A stretch of 64,000 bases of DNA from Pseudomonadota bacterium (GCA_016183985.1 JACPDN010000002.1:1-64000), one strand, 5' to 3'. Counted from the stretch's first letter, positions 53,073-63,284 are shown. The notes: generated by a model from the letters alone, not told the origin. A program made the numbers and translations.

Positions 53073-53621
53073 GTGAGCAAGCGCATTCTGACTGCCGTGA
53101 CGAGCCTGTGTCTCGCTTTTGTCGCCATCTGCGTCGGACCCGCCGTCGCGGATGAAGAAGAAACGGTCAAGGCGTTCTCGTCCTGGCAGGGACGTGGCCA
53201 GATCTTCGAGACAGGCCCCAATCGCATGACCTTCGTCGGCGCCTTTTCCGGCATGATCTATATCGAGACGCAAAAGGGCCCGCTCGATGCGGGTTACATG
53301 GTCTGCCCCGCTTATGTGGACGTGAACGTGACCGATGGGACGCAGGAAGCCAAAGGCCGCTGCACGATCTCGGCCAAGGATGGCGCCCGGGTCTATGCCG
53401 ATCTCTCCTGCAAGGGCGTCCACATGGTGGGCTGCGAGGGTGAGTTCAAATTCACCGGCGGCACCGATCGCTTCGAAGGCATCACCGGCGGCGGACCGGT
53501 GACCGTGCGCAGCGCCTTGCAGGACTTGGCGGCCAGCGGCGGCAACACGGTCCAGGAATCGGCGAGCGGCATCATCTATTGGCCCAAGCTCACCTACAAG
53601 TTGAAGCCGGCTGCCCAATAA
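53073..53621 (+). CDS. Secreted protein of unknown function
   Basis: A 182-aa protein with a Sec signal (ILTAVTSLCLAFVAICVGPA then VADE). GGAGG is 5 nt before GTG 53073, so this GTG is the start and not the overlapping ATG at 53025. The mature part has four Cys (MVCPAYV, GRCTIS, LSCKGV, GCEGEF), likely two disulfides, and a beta-rich sequence with TFVGAFSGMIYIETQKG. No family recognised. It sits between the Tat protein and a glycine-zipper protein, in an apparent envelope unit. Confidence 0.7.
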   Translation: MSKRILTAVTSLCLAFVAICVGPAVADEEETVKAFSSWQGRGQIFETGPNRMTFVGAFSGMIYIETQKGPLDAGYMVCPAYVDVNVTDGTQEAKGRCTISAKDGARVYADLSCKGVHMVGCEGEFKFTGGTDRFEGITGGGPVTVRSALQDLAASGGNTVQESASGIIYWPKLTYKLKPAAQ

Positions 53622-53632
53622 GGAGGTGCGAG

Positions 53633-54118
53633 ATGCTGAAAAGATCCTTCGTCATCAGCCTCGCTGCAGCATCGCTGCTGTGTGGCGTGCATATCCGGCA
53701 AGCAGCGGCGCAGGCCGCGCCCATCATCTATCCGAGCGGCGGCCAATCGCTCGACCAACAGGCGGCCGATGAGGGCGCGTGCCGCAGCTGGGCGCAACAG
53801 CAGACCGGGATGTATCCCGGCCAGGCGGCACCCGGCTATTACGGGGCGCCGCAGCAACAGGGTGCACCCGTCCTCGGCGGTGCGGCGCGCGGTGCGGCTA
53901 TCGGCGCCGTCGGCGGCGCTATCGCTGGCGATGCCGGCAAAGGCGCTGGCATGGGTGCCGCGATGGGTGCGACGGCTGGCCTCTTCCGCAAGAACCAGCA
54001 GCGCCGCCAGGAAGCCAACGCCAACGAACAGGCCATGGCTGCCTATCAGGCCGATATGGGGCGCTACAATCAGGCCTTCGCCGCCTGCATGCAGGGACGC
54101 GGCTACACGGTTCGATAA
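53633..54118 (+). CDS. Glycine-zipper exported protein
   Basis: A 161-aa protein: signal (up to about AAAQA), a Pro/Gln/Tyr-rich stretch, then a glycine-zipper (GGAARGAAIGAVGGAIAGDA) as in OmpA-like/YMGG proteins that insert in membranes, and a Gln/Ala-rich helix with closing FAACMQGRGYTVR. AGGAGG lies 6 nt before ATG 53633. It follows the preceding gene by 11 nt and converges with the ABC permease gene. The zipper suggests membrane association. Confidence 0.75.
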   Translation: MLKRSFVISLAAASLLCGVHIRQAAAQAAPIIYPSGGQSLDQQAADEGACRSWAQQQTGMYPGQAAPGYYGAPQQQGAPVLGGAARGAAIGAVGGAIAGDAGKGAGMGAAMGATAGLFRKNQQRRQEANANEQAMAAYQADMGRYNQAFAACMQGRGYTVR

Positions 54119-54125
54119 CGGGCGC

Positions 54126-55031
54126 CTATTCCTTGACCGCACCCGTCATCGACGAGACGTAATGCTCGACGAAGAAGGAATAGAGGATCACGACGGGGAG
54201 TGATCCGATGAGGGCGCCTGCCATCAGCGAACCCCATTCATAGACGTCGGAGCGGACCAGCTCGGTCAGCACGCCCACCGGCACCGTCTTCATCTCCGAC
54301 GATTGGATGAAGGTGAGGGCGTAGATGAACTCGTTCCATGACAGCGTAAACGCGAAGATGCCGGCTGAAATGAGGCCAGGTACGGCCAAAGGCAGCACGA
54401 TCTTGATCAGGATCTGCCAGCGCGTGGCGCCATCGATAAGGGCGCATTCCTCGAGTTCATAGGGGATCGAGCGGAAATAGCCCATCAGCAGCCAGGTGCA
54501 GAAGGGTATGAGGAAGGTGGGATAAGTGAGGATCAGAGCAAAGCGCGTGTCATAGAGTCCCAGATTGAAGACCATGACGGCGAGCGGAATGAACAGGATC
54601 GATGGCGGCACCAGATAGGCCATGAAGATGGCAAGGCCGATCTGCTTGGCGCCCTGGAAGCGCAACCTCTCGATGGCATAGGCCGCAAAGACCGAGGCGA
54701 TGAGCGAGAGCAGGGTGGCTATGAGCGAAACCAGGATGGTGTTCCAAAGCCAACCCGGATAGGACGTCTCGAACAGCAGATATTTGATGTGGTCCAGCGT
54801 CGGGTCCACCACCCAGAACGGGCTGTAATTCTTGTAATCGGTGAGTTCCTGGTTCGGCTTCACCGCCGTGATCGCCATCCAATAGAACGGGAACAGCAGC
54901 ACGAACACAAAAACGCCAAGCGGCAGATAGATCGTGACGATCCGACGCGGCAGGCGCGACAGATAATTCATGCCGCCATCATCGCCGCTCTTCACATCGC
55001 CCATCTGTGCAAATGCTTTGCTGCCGGCCAT
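54126..55031 (-). CDS. Carbohydrate-type ABC permease (MalG-like)
   Basis: A 301-aa inner-membrane permease with six predicted helices. The EAA loop is EECALIDGATRWQILIKIVL, which contacts the ATPase. TVPVGVLTELVRSDVYEWGS near the end is typical of the CUT1 MalG family. ATG 55031 shares its first base with the TGA of the upstream permease gene (translational coupling). It is the last of the ABC operon ATPase - binding protein - permease - permease. Substrate is unknown. Confidence 0.92.
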   Translation of the reverse strand: MAGSKAFAQMGDVKSGDDGGMNYLSRLPRRIVTIYLPLGVFVFVLLFPFYWMAITAVKPNQELTDYKNYSPFWVVDPTLDHIKYLLFETSYPGWLWNTILVSLIATLLSLIASVFAAYAIERLRFQGAKQIGLAIFMAYLVPPSILFIPLAVMVFNLGLYDTRFALILTYPTFLIPFCTWLLMGYFRSIPYELEECALIDGATRWQILIKIVLPLAVPGLISAGIFAFTLSWNEFIYALTFIQSSEMKTVPVGVLTELVRSDVYEWGSLMAGALIGSLPVVILYSFFVEHYVSSMTGAVKE

Positions 55032-55960
55032 CAGTTATCGCCTCCCTGCTGCCAGCGGCGGCGCTGCAGGCCGAAATAGCTGAAGAGGATCGCGGCGAGC
55101 AGGAACGGTATCATGGCAACGGCGATGGCGGCTCCTTCGCCGAGATTGCCGCCGGATATACCGCGCTGGAAGCTCAACGTCGCCATCAGATGGGTGGCAT
55201 TCACCGGCCCGCCGCGCGTCAGCACATAGATCAGCTGGAAATCGGTGAAGGTAAAGAGGACCGAAAACGTCATCACGATGGCGATGATGGGCGTGAGCAA
55301 CGGAAAGGTGACATAGCGGAAACGCTGCCACGATCCGGCGCCGTCGAGCGTCGCCGCTTCGTAAAGCGAGGGCGGAATCGTCTGCAGCCCCGCCAACAAG
55401 GTGATGGCGACGAACGGAATCCCGCGCCAGACATTGGCGGCGATGACCGAAGCGCGGGCGTTGTTGGGGTCGCCGAGGAAATTGATCGGCGTATCGATGA
55501 TCCCTGCCTGCATCAAGACCCAGGAGAGAATCGAAAACTGCGCATCGTAGATCCACCAGAAGGCGATGGCGGAAAGCACCGTCGGCACGACCCAGGGCAG
55601 CAGCACGACCGCGCGAAAGAAGGCCTTGAAGGGCAAATTCTCATTCAGCAGCAAGGCAAGCCAAAGGCCGAGGCCGAATTTCAGGCCTGAGGCGACCGTC
55701 GTATAGAGCAGCGTATTGAAAACCGCCAACCAGAACACGCTGTCATCGATCAGGTATTCGTAATTCTCGAGGCCGATGAAGATACCAGGCCGCCCGATCT
55801 TCTCATCCGTGAAACCCAGCCATACGCCAAGGCCGAGCGGATAAGTGAGGAAGACAAGCAGCAGCACGGCCGCCGGCAGCATGAAGAGAATGCCGAGCCC
55901 CAACCGGCTCTGTTCGAGGCGGGCGAGAAGGGGGGGTGATGCGGGAACGCTACTTGCCAT
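55031..55960 (-). CDS. Carbohydrate-type ABC permease (MalF-like)
   Basis: A 309-aa inner-membrane permease with about six helices (FMLPAAVLLLVFLTYPLGLG at the start). The EAA loop is YEAATLDGAGSWQRFRYVTF, with VVLLPWVVPTVLSAIAFWWI before it. It pairs with the MalG-like gene, which starts on the last base of this one's stop codon. It follows the binding-protein gene by 56 nt. The operon resembles UgpA-type CUT1 importers. Confidence 0.92.
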   Translation of the reverse strand: MASSVPASPPLLARLEQSRLGLGILFMLPAAVLLLVFLTYPLGLGVWLGFTDEKIGRPGIFIGLENYEYLIDDSVFWLAVFNTLLYTTVASGLKFGLGLWLALLLNENLPFKAFFRAVVLLPWVVPTVLSAIAFWWIYDAQFSILSWVLMQAGIIDTPINFLGDPNNARASVIAANVWRGIPFVAITLLAGLQTIPPSLYEAATLDGAGSWQRFRYVTFPLLTPIIAIVMTFSVLFTFTDFQLIYVLTRGGPVNATHLMATLSFQRGISGGNLGEGAAIAVAMIPFLLAAILFSYFGLQRRRWQQGGDN

Positions 55961-56016
55961 GAACCTGCCGGAGAAAGATCGGCCGGCGGCGGGATGCCGC
56001 CGGCCGTTGCGACGCG

Positions 56017-57330
56017 TTAGACGCGGTAGTAACGGTTGATGCGCTTCTCGGCCTTTTCGATCGCATCCTTGGGCGATGCGGCACCGGTCACGGCCTCCGC
56101 GAACATGTCGACCAGGACGTAATCGGCCATGACGGCTGCCGATGCGTAGCCGAGCGGTCCGGCATAACCATTGGGCCGCAGGGTTGCCGATGCCTTGGCG
56201 TAAGGGGCGTTATTGGGATCGGCCTTCCAGACCGGATTCTCGGCATAGGACTTCAATGTCTGGCAGCAATAGCCGGCCGACTTCTCGATCCAGTCGTTCA
56301 TCTGCTCGGCCTCGAACATGAACCGCAGGTATTCGCGCGCCGCGTTCGGGTATTTCGTATATTTGAAGATGACCGTGCTGGTGACCTGATATAGCTCGAT
56401 CGACTTGCCCACCGGGCCGATCGGCAGCGACGTGGTCCTGATATCGGCCGCAAGTTCCGCCTGTGCCGGATCGTTCTTCGGCGTGTAATAGGCCGAGATG
56501 CCGTTGGCGATGATCGACAGCTCACCGGCCAGGAAGGCACGGTTGTTGTTGACATCGAGCCAGCCTTCGGTGCCGGGAATGAAGGTCTTGTAGAGTGCCT
56601 GGGCGTATTCGATCGCCTTCATCGTTTCCGGGCTGTTGATGGTGCAATTGCCATCCTTGTCGACCATCTGCCCGCCATGGCTCCACAGCAGCCAATGGGC
56701 GTAATTGTTGCCGTCGCCCACACCATGGCCATGGGTGAAGCCCACGGGGTGGCCGCTTTTCTGCATGGCCTTGCAGAGTTCCAGGAAGTCGTCGGTCTTG
56801 GTCGGGAATGTCGACCATCCGGCCGCCTTCACCCAGCTATCGCGATAGACGATGGCATTGCCGATGGTGGCGGTCGGAATGCCGATGAACTGGCCACCGC
56901 GCGACGCGTAGTCCTTCGGCCCGTCATACCAGCCGCCATATTTGCCGCCCAGATAATCGGCAAGCTCGGTCACGTCGAGCAGCTTGTCGGGATATTGGTG
57001 CGGATCGTCGAACCAGACCATCATCAGATCCGGTCCTGAGCCGACATTGGCAGCAACGGCTGCTTTTGGGCGGATGTCTTCCCAGCTTTCCTTGTCGACA
57101 CGGACCTCGACGCCGGTCGCCTCGGTGAACTTCTTGGTATTGGCGAGCCATTGTTCTTCATCGCCCTTCACGAAGGGCGACCAGCGCAGCAGGCGCAGTT
57201 TGGCGCCTTCTTCGGGCGTGTATTTGAGATCCTGCGCAAAGGCGCGGCGGCCACCGAGCAATGTGGGGGCCATGCTGGCGACGCCCAGCCCGGCCGTTGT
57301 CTTTAGGAGATCGCGTCTGGTGAAACTCAT
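56017..57330 (-). CDS. Tat-exported extracellular solute-binding protein (family 1)
   Basis: A 437-aa binding protein. The Tat signal is MSFTRRDLLKTTAGLGVASM; the mature part is a CUT1-type fold (WSPFVKGDEEQWLANTKKFT, GPDLMMVWFDDPHQYPD, TATIGNAIVYRDSWVKAAGW). AGGAAGAG precedes ATG 57330, which decides against the 19-residue longer reading. It delivers its ligand to the two permeases downstream. Its leader contains TTTCATATAAGG, also found before the D-aminopeptidase gene. Ligand: a sugar, glycoside or possibly a D-amino-acid conjugate, given the neighbouring D-aminopeptidase. Confidence 0.9.
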   Translation of the reverse strand: MSFTRRDLLKTTAGLGVASMAPTLLGGRRAFAQDLKYTPEEGAKLRLLRWSPFVKGDEEQWLANTKKFTEATGVEVRVDKESWEDIRPKAAVAANVGSGPDLMMVWFDDPHQYPDKLLDVTELADYLGGKYGGWYDGPKDYASRGGQFIGIPTATIGNAIVYRDSWVKAAGWSTFPTKTDDFLELCKAMQKSGHPVGFTHGHGVGDGNNYAHWLLWSHGGQMVDKDGNCTINSPETMKAIEYAQALYKTFIPGTEGWLDVNNNRAFLAGELSIIANGISAYYTPKNDPAQAELAADIRTTSLPIGPVGKSIELYQVTSTVIFKYTKYPNAAREYLRFMFEAEQMNDWIEKSAGYCCQTLKSYAENPVWKADPNNAPYAKASATLRPNGYAGPLGYASAAVMADYVLVDMFAEAVTGAASPKDAIEKAEKRINRYYRV

Positions 57331-57353
57331 GGTCTCTTCCTCCGTCTGGTTCG

Positions 57354-57365
57354 CCTTATATGAAA
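57354..57365 (-). repeat. 12-bp shared upstream element, copy 1
   Basis: TTTCATATAAGG on the minus strand, 24 nt before the binding-protein start codon. The same 12 bases lie 8 nt before the D-aminopeptidase start (60165-60176). The two genes belong to one locus, so this may be a shared operator half-site or leader motif. Confidence 0.45.
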
Positions 57366-57390
57366 CGTCGCTGGCTATTTCCCCCAATGC

Positions 57391-58446
<1,056 letters not shown>

Positions 58447-58481
58447 TACACCTCCCGGATCAGCGCTCTTTTTTTTGACAG

Positions 58482-58495
58482 TGTAAGCGCTTTCA
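58482..58495. promoter_or_regulatory. LacI-family operator (cre-like)
   Basis: TGAAAGCGCTTACA on the minus strand (TGTAAGCGCTTTCA on plus) matches the palindromic consensus of LacI/CcpA-type regulators around AGCGCT, with six of seven mirrored positions kept. It lies 36-49 nt upstream of the ABC ATPase start codon. In alphaproteobacteria local LacI-family repressors of sugar ABC loci use such sites. No LacI gene is in the window. Confidence 0.68.
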
Positions 58496-58594
58496 AATTG
58501 AGGCTATCGGCGTCATTTCAGTGCTGCAAGGGCAAATTCCCCGACTTCTGGTCTGGAGGACCCGTACCTTCGTCGGGGGTGCTTGCTTGATATG

Positions 58595-60157
58595 TCAGAC
58601 CTTCGGCGTGTAGCTGAACTGACGCGCCAGCCAGCAGCCGACGCGGATGGACTTGATGTCTTTCCCCTCGCGCTGGACAGCGAGCGTCCAATCTCCGGGC
58701 GGGAAATGATCGACGCCGCGCGGGCAGGGCATCGCCCAGATGTCCTTGCCGATCGGCTGCAGCTGTTCCATGCGCCCTTCACCAAGCACACCGGCGCAGG
58801 CGGCATAAAGCTGGCCACCGGCATCGGCGATGCTGAGCTCAGCACCGAGCTCGTCGCAGCGATAGGTGCCGGCAATGTCCATGGCCGGTGTGCCATCGGC
58901 TGGTATCAGCAAGCTGCGCTGATTGTCCTCGGGCACATCGAACCACAGGCCCTCGGCGCTGGGGCGCAAGGTCAGCTCGCCGCCATCTTCCTTGGCGCTG
59001 CCATCGGCCTGCAATTTGAGATCGACCGGTCCGTTGAGATAGCGCAGCGACAGCGTGCGCGCATCGGATTGAGCGACGCGGACGAAGAGGCCGGTTTCCG
59101 GCTCGATATAGGTGCCGAGCCAAGCGGGTTTCGGCGGGTTGCCTTCCGCGATCGGCTCGTCGATGCCAAGCACCGCCGCGACCAATTCCTTGGCGGCGTC
59201 ACCCGGGCTCGCATTGTGGTTGAAAAGAACGACGACCGACAGGCGCTCGGATTCCATGTGCAGGCGCTGGCTGCGCCAGCCGCGCAAGGCGCCGCCATGG
59301 CGCGTGACGGCGCGGCCGAACATCTTGTCCCGCGCAAGGCCGAAGCCATAGGCAGCCGGCGTGCCGTCGCCAAAGGCGACAGGACGTGAGATGCGGCGAT
59401 AGAGACCATCCGCATCCGCGCGCGTCGCATCGATGAAACGCTCCCAGGCGATCATGTCGTCAAGTGTCGCGCCGATCGAAGCATCGCCGCCGGCCCAGAA
59501 CATGCCATTGGCCGCCGGGCGAAAGCCGCTGTCGACAGTACCTTCATAGCCATCGCCGCCATCGGGCATCGAGCGGGTATCGGCGGCGATGAAAGCGGTC
59601 TCCATGCCGGCATGCTCAAAGATGCGGGCCTTCACCAATTCGCTATAGGCCCGTCCGGTGCGCGCCTCGAGAATATCCGAGAGGATGCGAAAATTCTGAT
59701 TGGCATAGGAATAGCGCGTGCCGGGCGTGAATTGCAGGCCGCGCGTGGCGGCGATGAGGCGCGCGGCCTCACGATTGCCAAAGGGCGTTTCGGCAAGGGC
59801 GCCCTGCAGCATCGCCACGGCCCAGTAATCCTTGAGGCCCGATTGATTGTGGCAGAGATGGAGCGTCTGCGGCACGGCACCCTCCAGCAGCGGCAGCCTC
59901 GCCTTGACATCGGCATCGAGAACGCTCGGGTCCGGGAAAGCATCGACCACCAGGCCGCAGGTGAATTGCTTGGTGATGGAGCAGATGCGGAATTGGGTCT
60001 TCGGCGTGAAGGGAATACGGCGCTCGAGATTGGCCCAGCCCCAGGCATGGCGCAGCAACACCTCGCCATCCTTGACGATCGCGACAGCGCCGCCGGGGCC
60101 GGCATAGGTTTGCGGGAGCGATTTCAGGACGCGGTCAAGGCGGGCCGCTACGGACAT
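58595..60157 (-). CDS. dap: D-aminopeptidase (S12 serine hydrolase)
   Basis: A 520-aa penicillin-recognising hydrolase resembling the Ochrobactrum anthropi D-aminopeptidase along its whole length (also 520 aa). The motif CSITK places the nucleophile at S60 and the base K63; YAN (151-153) and HGG (H287) are the other active-site motifs. HNQSGLKDYWAV is a family block. Two C-terminal beta domains (about 340-520) follow. There is no signal peptide, so it acts in the cytosol on D-amino-terminal peptides or amides. AAGG precedes ATG 60157. The downstream ABC genes on the same strand suggest that the substrate is imported. Confidence 0.9.
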   Translation of the reverse strand: MSVAARLDRVLKSLPQTYAGPGGAVAIVKDGEVLLRHAWGWANLERRIPFTPKTQFRICSITKQFTCGLVVDAFPDPSVLDADVKARLPLLEGAVPQTLHLCHNQSGLKDYWAVAMLQGALAETPFGNREAARLIAATRGLQFTPGTRYSYANQNFRILSDILEARTGRAYSELVKARIFEHAGMETAFIAADTRSMPDGGDGYEGTVDSGFRPAANGMFWAGGDASIGATLDDMIAWERFIDATRADADGLYRRISRPVAFGDGTPAAYGFGLARDKMFGRAVTRHGGALRGWRSQRLHMESERLSVVVLFNHNASPGDAAKELVAAVLGIDEPIAEGNPPKPAWLGTYIEPETGLFVRVAQSDARTLSLRYLNGPVDLKLQADGSAKEDGGELTLRPSAEGLWFDVPEDNQRSLLIPADGTPAMDIAGTYRCDELGAELSIADAGGQLYAACAGVLGEGRMEQLQPIGKDIWAMPCPRGVDHFPPGDWTLAVQREGKDIKSIRVGCWLARQFSYTPKV

Positions 60158-60164
60158 GATGACA

Positions 60165-60176
60165 CCTTATATGAAA
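60165..60176 (-). repeat. 12-bp shared upstream element, copy 2
   Basis: TTTCATATAAGG on the minus strand ends 8 nt before the dap ATG and its AAGG can be the ribosome site. It is identical to the element before the binding-protein gene at 57354-57365. Confidence 0.45.
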
Positions 60177-60304
60177 TGGTCTGGGCGTTCGGTTCCGGAA
60201 GGAAGCTATATCGGAGCGCATATGCGCGGTAAAGCGGGCGCAACAATCCCGGCGATAACGTGTTATAAGGCGGATCGTCATTCGATCGGCAGCGAGAGGA
60301 AGCC

Positions 60305-61111
60305 ATGGCGCAGAAGGATAAGGCCCGGATCCATATCGGTATCGGCGGCTGGACATTCGAGCCGTGGCGCGGGCCCTTTTATCCCGACGGCCTCGCCCAG
60401 AAGCGCGAGCTGGAATATGCAAGCAGCAAGCTGACCTCGATCGAGATCAACGGCACCTATTACGGTTCGCAAAAGCCCGAGAGCTTCGCCAAATGGCATG
60501 ACGAGACGCCGGAGGATTTCATTTTCGCGCTGAAGGCATCGCGCTTTGCCACCAACCGCAAGGTGCTGGCCGAAGGCGGCGCGTCGATCGAGAAATTCGT
60601 GACCAGCGGCATCACCGAGCTCAAGAAGAAGCTGGGGCCAATCAACTGGCAGTTCATGGGCACGAAGAAATTCGACCCGGACGATTTCGAGGGCTTCCTG
60701 AAATTGCTCCCCGACAGCCATGACGGCATCAAGCTGCGCCATGCCGTCGAGGTGCGCCATGACAGTTTCAAGGTGCCGGAATTCATCGATCTGGCGCGGA
60801 GCTACAACGTCGCGGTGATCACCTCGGCCGATGGCGAATATCCGCAGATCGCCGACCTCACGGCGCCCTTTGCCTATCTGCGCATCATGGGCACCAAGGA
60901 GGGCGAGAAACTCGGTTATGCCAAGAAGACGCTCGATAGCTGGGCGACACGTGCCAAGGCGCTTGCCAAGGGCGAGGTGCCGGACGGCTTGGAGACAGCC
61001 AGCAAAAAGCCCGGGCGCAAAGGCCCGGGCGATGTGTTTCTCTATGTCATCAGCGGCCACAAGGTGGCAAACCCGGCGGCCGCGATGGCATTGATCGAGC
61101 GCGTTTCCTAA
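60305..61111 (+). CDS. DUF72 protein
   Basis: A 268-aa TIM-barrel-like protein of the DUF72 (YecE) family. HIGIGGWTFEPWRGPFYPDG, IEINGTYYGSQKPESFAKWH and DFIFALKASRFATNRK are in typical order, as is RHAVEVRHDSF. Function is unknown. AGAGGAAG precedes ATG 60305. It diverges from dap (147-nt gap) and its stop codon overlaps an opposite TAG. The C-terminal lysine/glycine-rich stretch (ASKKPGRKGPGDVF) is family-typical. Confidence 0.9.
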   Translation: MAQKDKARIHIGIGGWTFEPWRGPFYPDGLAQKRELEYASSKLTSIEINGTYYGSQKPESFAKWHDETPEDFIFALKASRFATNRKVLAEGGASIEKFVTSGITELKKKLGPINWQFMGTKKFDPDDFEGFLKLLPDSHDGIKLRHAVEVRHDSFKVPEFIDLARSYNVAVITSADGEYPQIADLTAPFAYLRIMGTKEGEKLGYAKKTLDSWATRAKALAKGEVPDGLETASKKPGRKGPGDVFLYVISGHKVANPAAAMALIERVS

Positions 61112-61217
61112 GCCAGGGCGACGTCGCGCGAGCCTTTGCGCCAGAGCTCGATGCCGCCGTCGAGCGCAAGTGCGGTGAGGCCACGGATGCGCTTCGGCGG
61201 CCGTTCTGGGGGAACGT
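61108..61217 (-). pseudogene. Possible 3' remnant of a gene (about 36 codons)
   Basis: Between the histidine-kinase stop and the DUF72 stop, one minus-strand frame reads ALALDGGIELWRKGSRDVAL and ends TAG at 61108-61110. Its codon use looks like a real gene end, but no upstream start exists except inside the kinase in another frame. This may be debris from an insertion or deletion; it could equally be chance. Confidence 0.2.
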
Positions 61218-62582
61218 TCAGGCGACGAGATTGAGCGGCAGCTCGATCGATACCCGGAAGGAATTTGCGGTCGCTTCGTAATGCAGCGATCCGTCATGGG
61301 CTTCGACAATCGCCTTGGCGATCGGCATCTCCAACCCTAAGCCATGCGCGCCTCGGCTCAGGCCCAGTTCACCTTGGGTGAAGGGATCGAGCGCCGCATC
61401 GTTGCTGGCGGGCACATGCTCGAGCTGCGCATGGCCGCTATGGCTGATGGTGATATGCGCGCGGCCGCCGCGATGGCTGACGGCGATCTCGATGGGCTTG
61501 TCGCCAGACAGCTTCTTGCGCCCATGCAGGATCGTGTTGAACAGCGCCTGTCGCAGCCAGGCTTCGTCGGCATAGATCATGATGTCCTGCGCGGGGAGGG
61601 TGGTGGTCACCTCATGCCGCGTCGTGACATCGGGGTCGTGATGGATCTGGCGCTTGATGCTGGTGACGCTGTCGGCGACCAGCAGGCGCAGATCGAACGC
61701 CGCCGGCGACAAGGCGAGCTTTCCGGCCGAGATCTTCGACATGTCGATAGTCTGATTGACCAATGTCAGAAGATGGCGCCCAGCCTGGAGGATTTCGTCG
61801 ATCCAGGTCACGAGTTCCCGGTCGTCATTCTTGCTGGCCCGCGATTTCATCAGCTCGGAAAAGCCGATGACGGCGTTGAGCGGCGTGCGCAGTTCATGGG
61901 TCACGACGGCCAGAAACGTGTCCTTCACGCGGCTTGCCTGGTCGACGCGCAGGCGCGCTTCCCGCTCGCGCTCGCGCGATGCCTCGACTTGGCGGATGTT
62001 GCGCATCAAGAGCAGGATGAGCGTGAAGCCCGAGAGTGCCGCCACCGACATGACGCCGGCCGCCTTGATCTCGGCATCGATGAGTTCGTCCTTCTGCCGG
62101 TCCGGGTTGCTGCGCAGCATGACGTCCTGGACCCAAGAGCGGATCGGCGAGTCGAGGCGCGCCAGTTGATTGAGTGCCGCCCTGTGGGCGTCCTCATCCT
62201 TGCTGTCCATGGCGATGCGCACGGGCGAACCCGCAGCCGTCACCGCCTCGAGGCCCGCGATGAGTTCGTCATAGCTGGTATCCGAAGCGAGTTCGGTGGT
62301 GTCGGTCTCCTGCTTCAGCACGCGGATGCGCCTTTGGAAGACCGAGTAGCGCGTCTCGAGGAAAGAGACCGGCACACTCTGGCGGACACCGGCAAAACCG
62401 ATGAAAGCATGCTTGAACTGCAGGTACTCGATTTCAAGCTGGGCCGCGGCCCAGGCCACATTCTTCTGGCTGCGATGCGCGTCAAGGGCGCTCGACAGCA
62501 GGATCTGCACGCTGATCGCAAGCGCCAACAGAAAGGTGGCGATGACGATCACGACCAGCCAATGCCTGCGTGCAGTACTCAT
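61218..62582 (-). CDS. Sensor histidine kinase (orphan, degenerate ATP site)
   Basis: A 454-aa membrane kinase. Helix 1 is at about 8-31 (WLVVIVIATFLLALAISVQI), a periplasmic helical region of about 145 residues follows, and helix 2 is at about 177-194. The H-box VVTHELRTPLNAVIG has His229 for phosphorylation. The catalytic domain keeps GLGLEMPIAKAIVEAHDGSL (G2), but the G1 region reads TISHSGHA, lacking the usual Asp, and the N-box (LFNTILHG) is weak. ATP binding is therefore uncertain. The frame is open to 62639. There is no response regulator nearby, so the partner is elsewhere. Confidence 0.85.
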   Translation of the reverse strand: MSTARRHWLVVIVIATFLLALAISVQILLSSALDAHRSQKNVAWAAAQLEIEYLQFKHAFIGFAGVRQSVPVSFLETRYSVFQRRIRVLKQETDTTELASDTSYDELIAGLEAVTAAGSPVRIAMDSKDEDAHRAALNQLARLDSPIRSWVQDVMLRSNPDRQKDELIDAEIKAAGVMSVAALSGFTLILLLMRNIRQVEASREREREARLRVDQASRVKDTFLAVVTHELRTPLNAVIGFSELMKSRASKNDDRELVTWIDEILQAGRHLLTLVNQTIDMSKISAGKLALSPAAFDLRLLVADSVTSIKRQIHHDPDVTTRHEVTTTLPAQDIMIYADEAWLRQALFNTILHGRKKLSGDKPIEIAVSHRGGRAHITISHSGHAQLEHVPASNDAALDPFTQGELGLSRGAHGLGLEMPIAKAIVEAHDGSLHYEATANSFRVSIELPLNLVA

Positions 62583-62706
62583 AGCCCGTGCTACGCCCCG
62601 CTGCCCCTTTTTTAGGTGCCGCCAGCCCTCCACCCCCATTGTGCGTGGTCCGGCGGTTCCTATTAACGAAGCATTAACCTTAAATGCCGAGTCGCGTCAA
62701 AAGCGT

Positions 62707-63171
62707 TTAGAAGCCAAGCTCGCTCAAACTCGGATGGTCGTCGGGGCGCCGCCCCAATGGCCAATGATAGCGGCGGTCGCTCTCCTTGATCGGGCTGTCA
62801 TTGATGCTGGCGATGCGCCAGCGCATCAACCCGTGGGCATCGAATTCCCAATTCTCGTTGCCATAGGAGCGGAACCATTGGCCGCTGTCGTCATGCCATT
62901 CATAGGCAAAGCGCACGGCGATGCGGTTGTCGCGAAAGGCCCACAGCTCCTTGATCAGGCGATAGTCGAGTTCCCGCTGCCATTTGCGGGTCAGAAAGGC
63001 CTCGATCTCGGCCCGTCCCTGGATGAATTCGGCCCGGTTGCGCCATTTGCTGTCCGTCGTATAGGCGAGCGCCACGCGGGCGGGATCGCGGCTGTTCCAG
63101 GCATCTTCGGCAAGCCGCGCCTTCTGTGCGGCGGTTTCTTCGGTGAAGGGCGGCAGCGGTGGGCGATCCAT
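62707..63171 (-). CDS. DUF1348 (NTF2-like) protein
   Basis: A 154-aa protein of the DUF1348 family with an NTF2-like cone fold: [60 protein letters not shown] and [20 protein letters not shown]. Function is unknown. AGGAG stands 6 nt before ATG 63171, which decides against the 26-residue longer form. It ends 124 nt before the kinase start on the same strand and diverges from the bicupin gene. Confidence 0.88.
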   Translation of the reverse strand: MDRPPLPPFTEETAAQKARLAEDAWNSRDPARVALAYTTDSKWRNRAEFIQGRAEIEAFLTRKWQRELDYRLIKELWAFRDNRIAVRFAYEWHDDSGQWFRSYGNENWEFDAHGLMRWRIASINDSPIKESDRRYHWPLGRRPDDHPSLSELGF

Positions 63172-63284
63172 CTTTCTCTCCTGGGGCTGGTAGGTCATTC
63201 TCATCGCAGCGAAGGCGACAGGTTGATCCGGAACACAATCTTCAGTCAAATGCGCCCGGCTGAATCGAGATCAAAGTCGGGGGC

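Noticed and set aside
61344-62615. 423-aa plus-strand frame opposite the histidine kinase
   Set aside because: Antisense shadow; no coherent family and no ribosome site.
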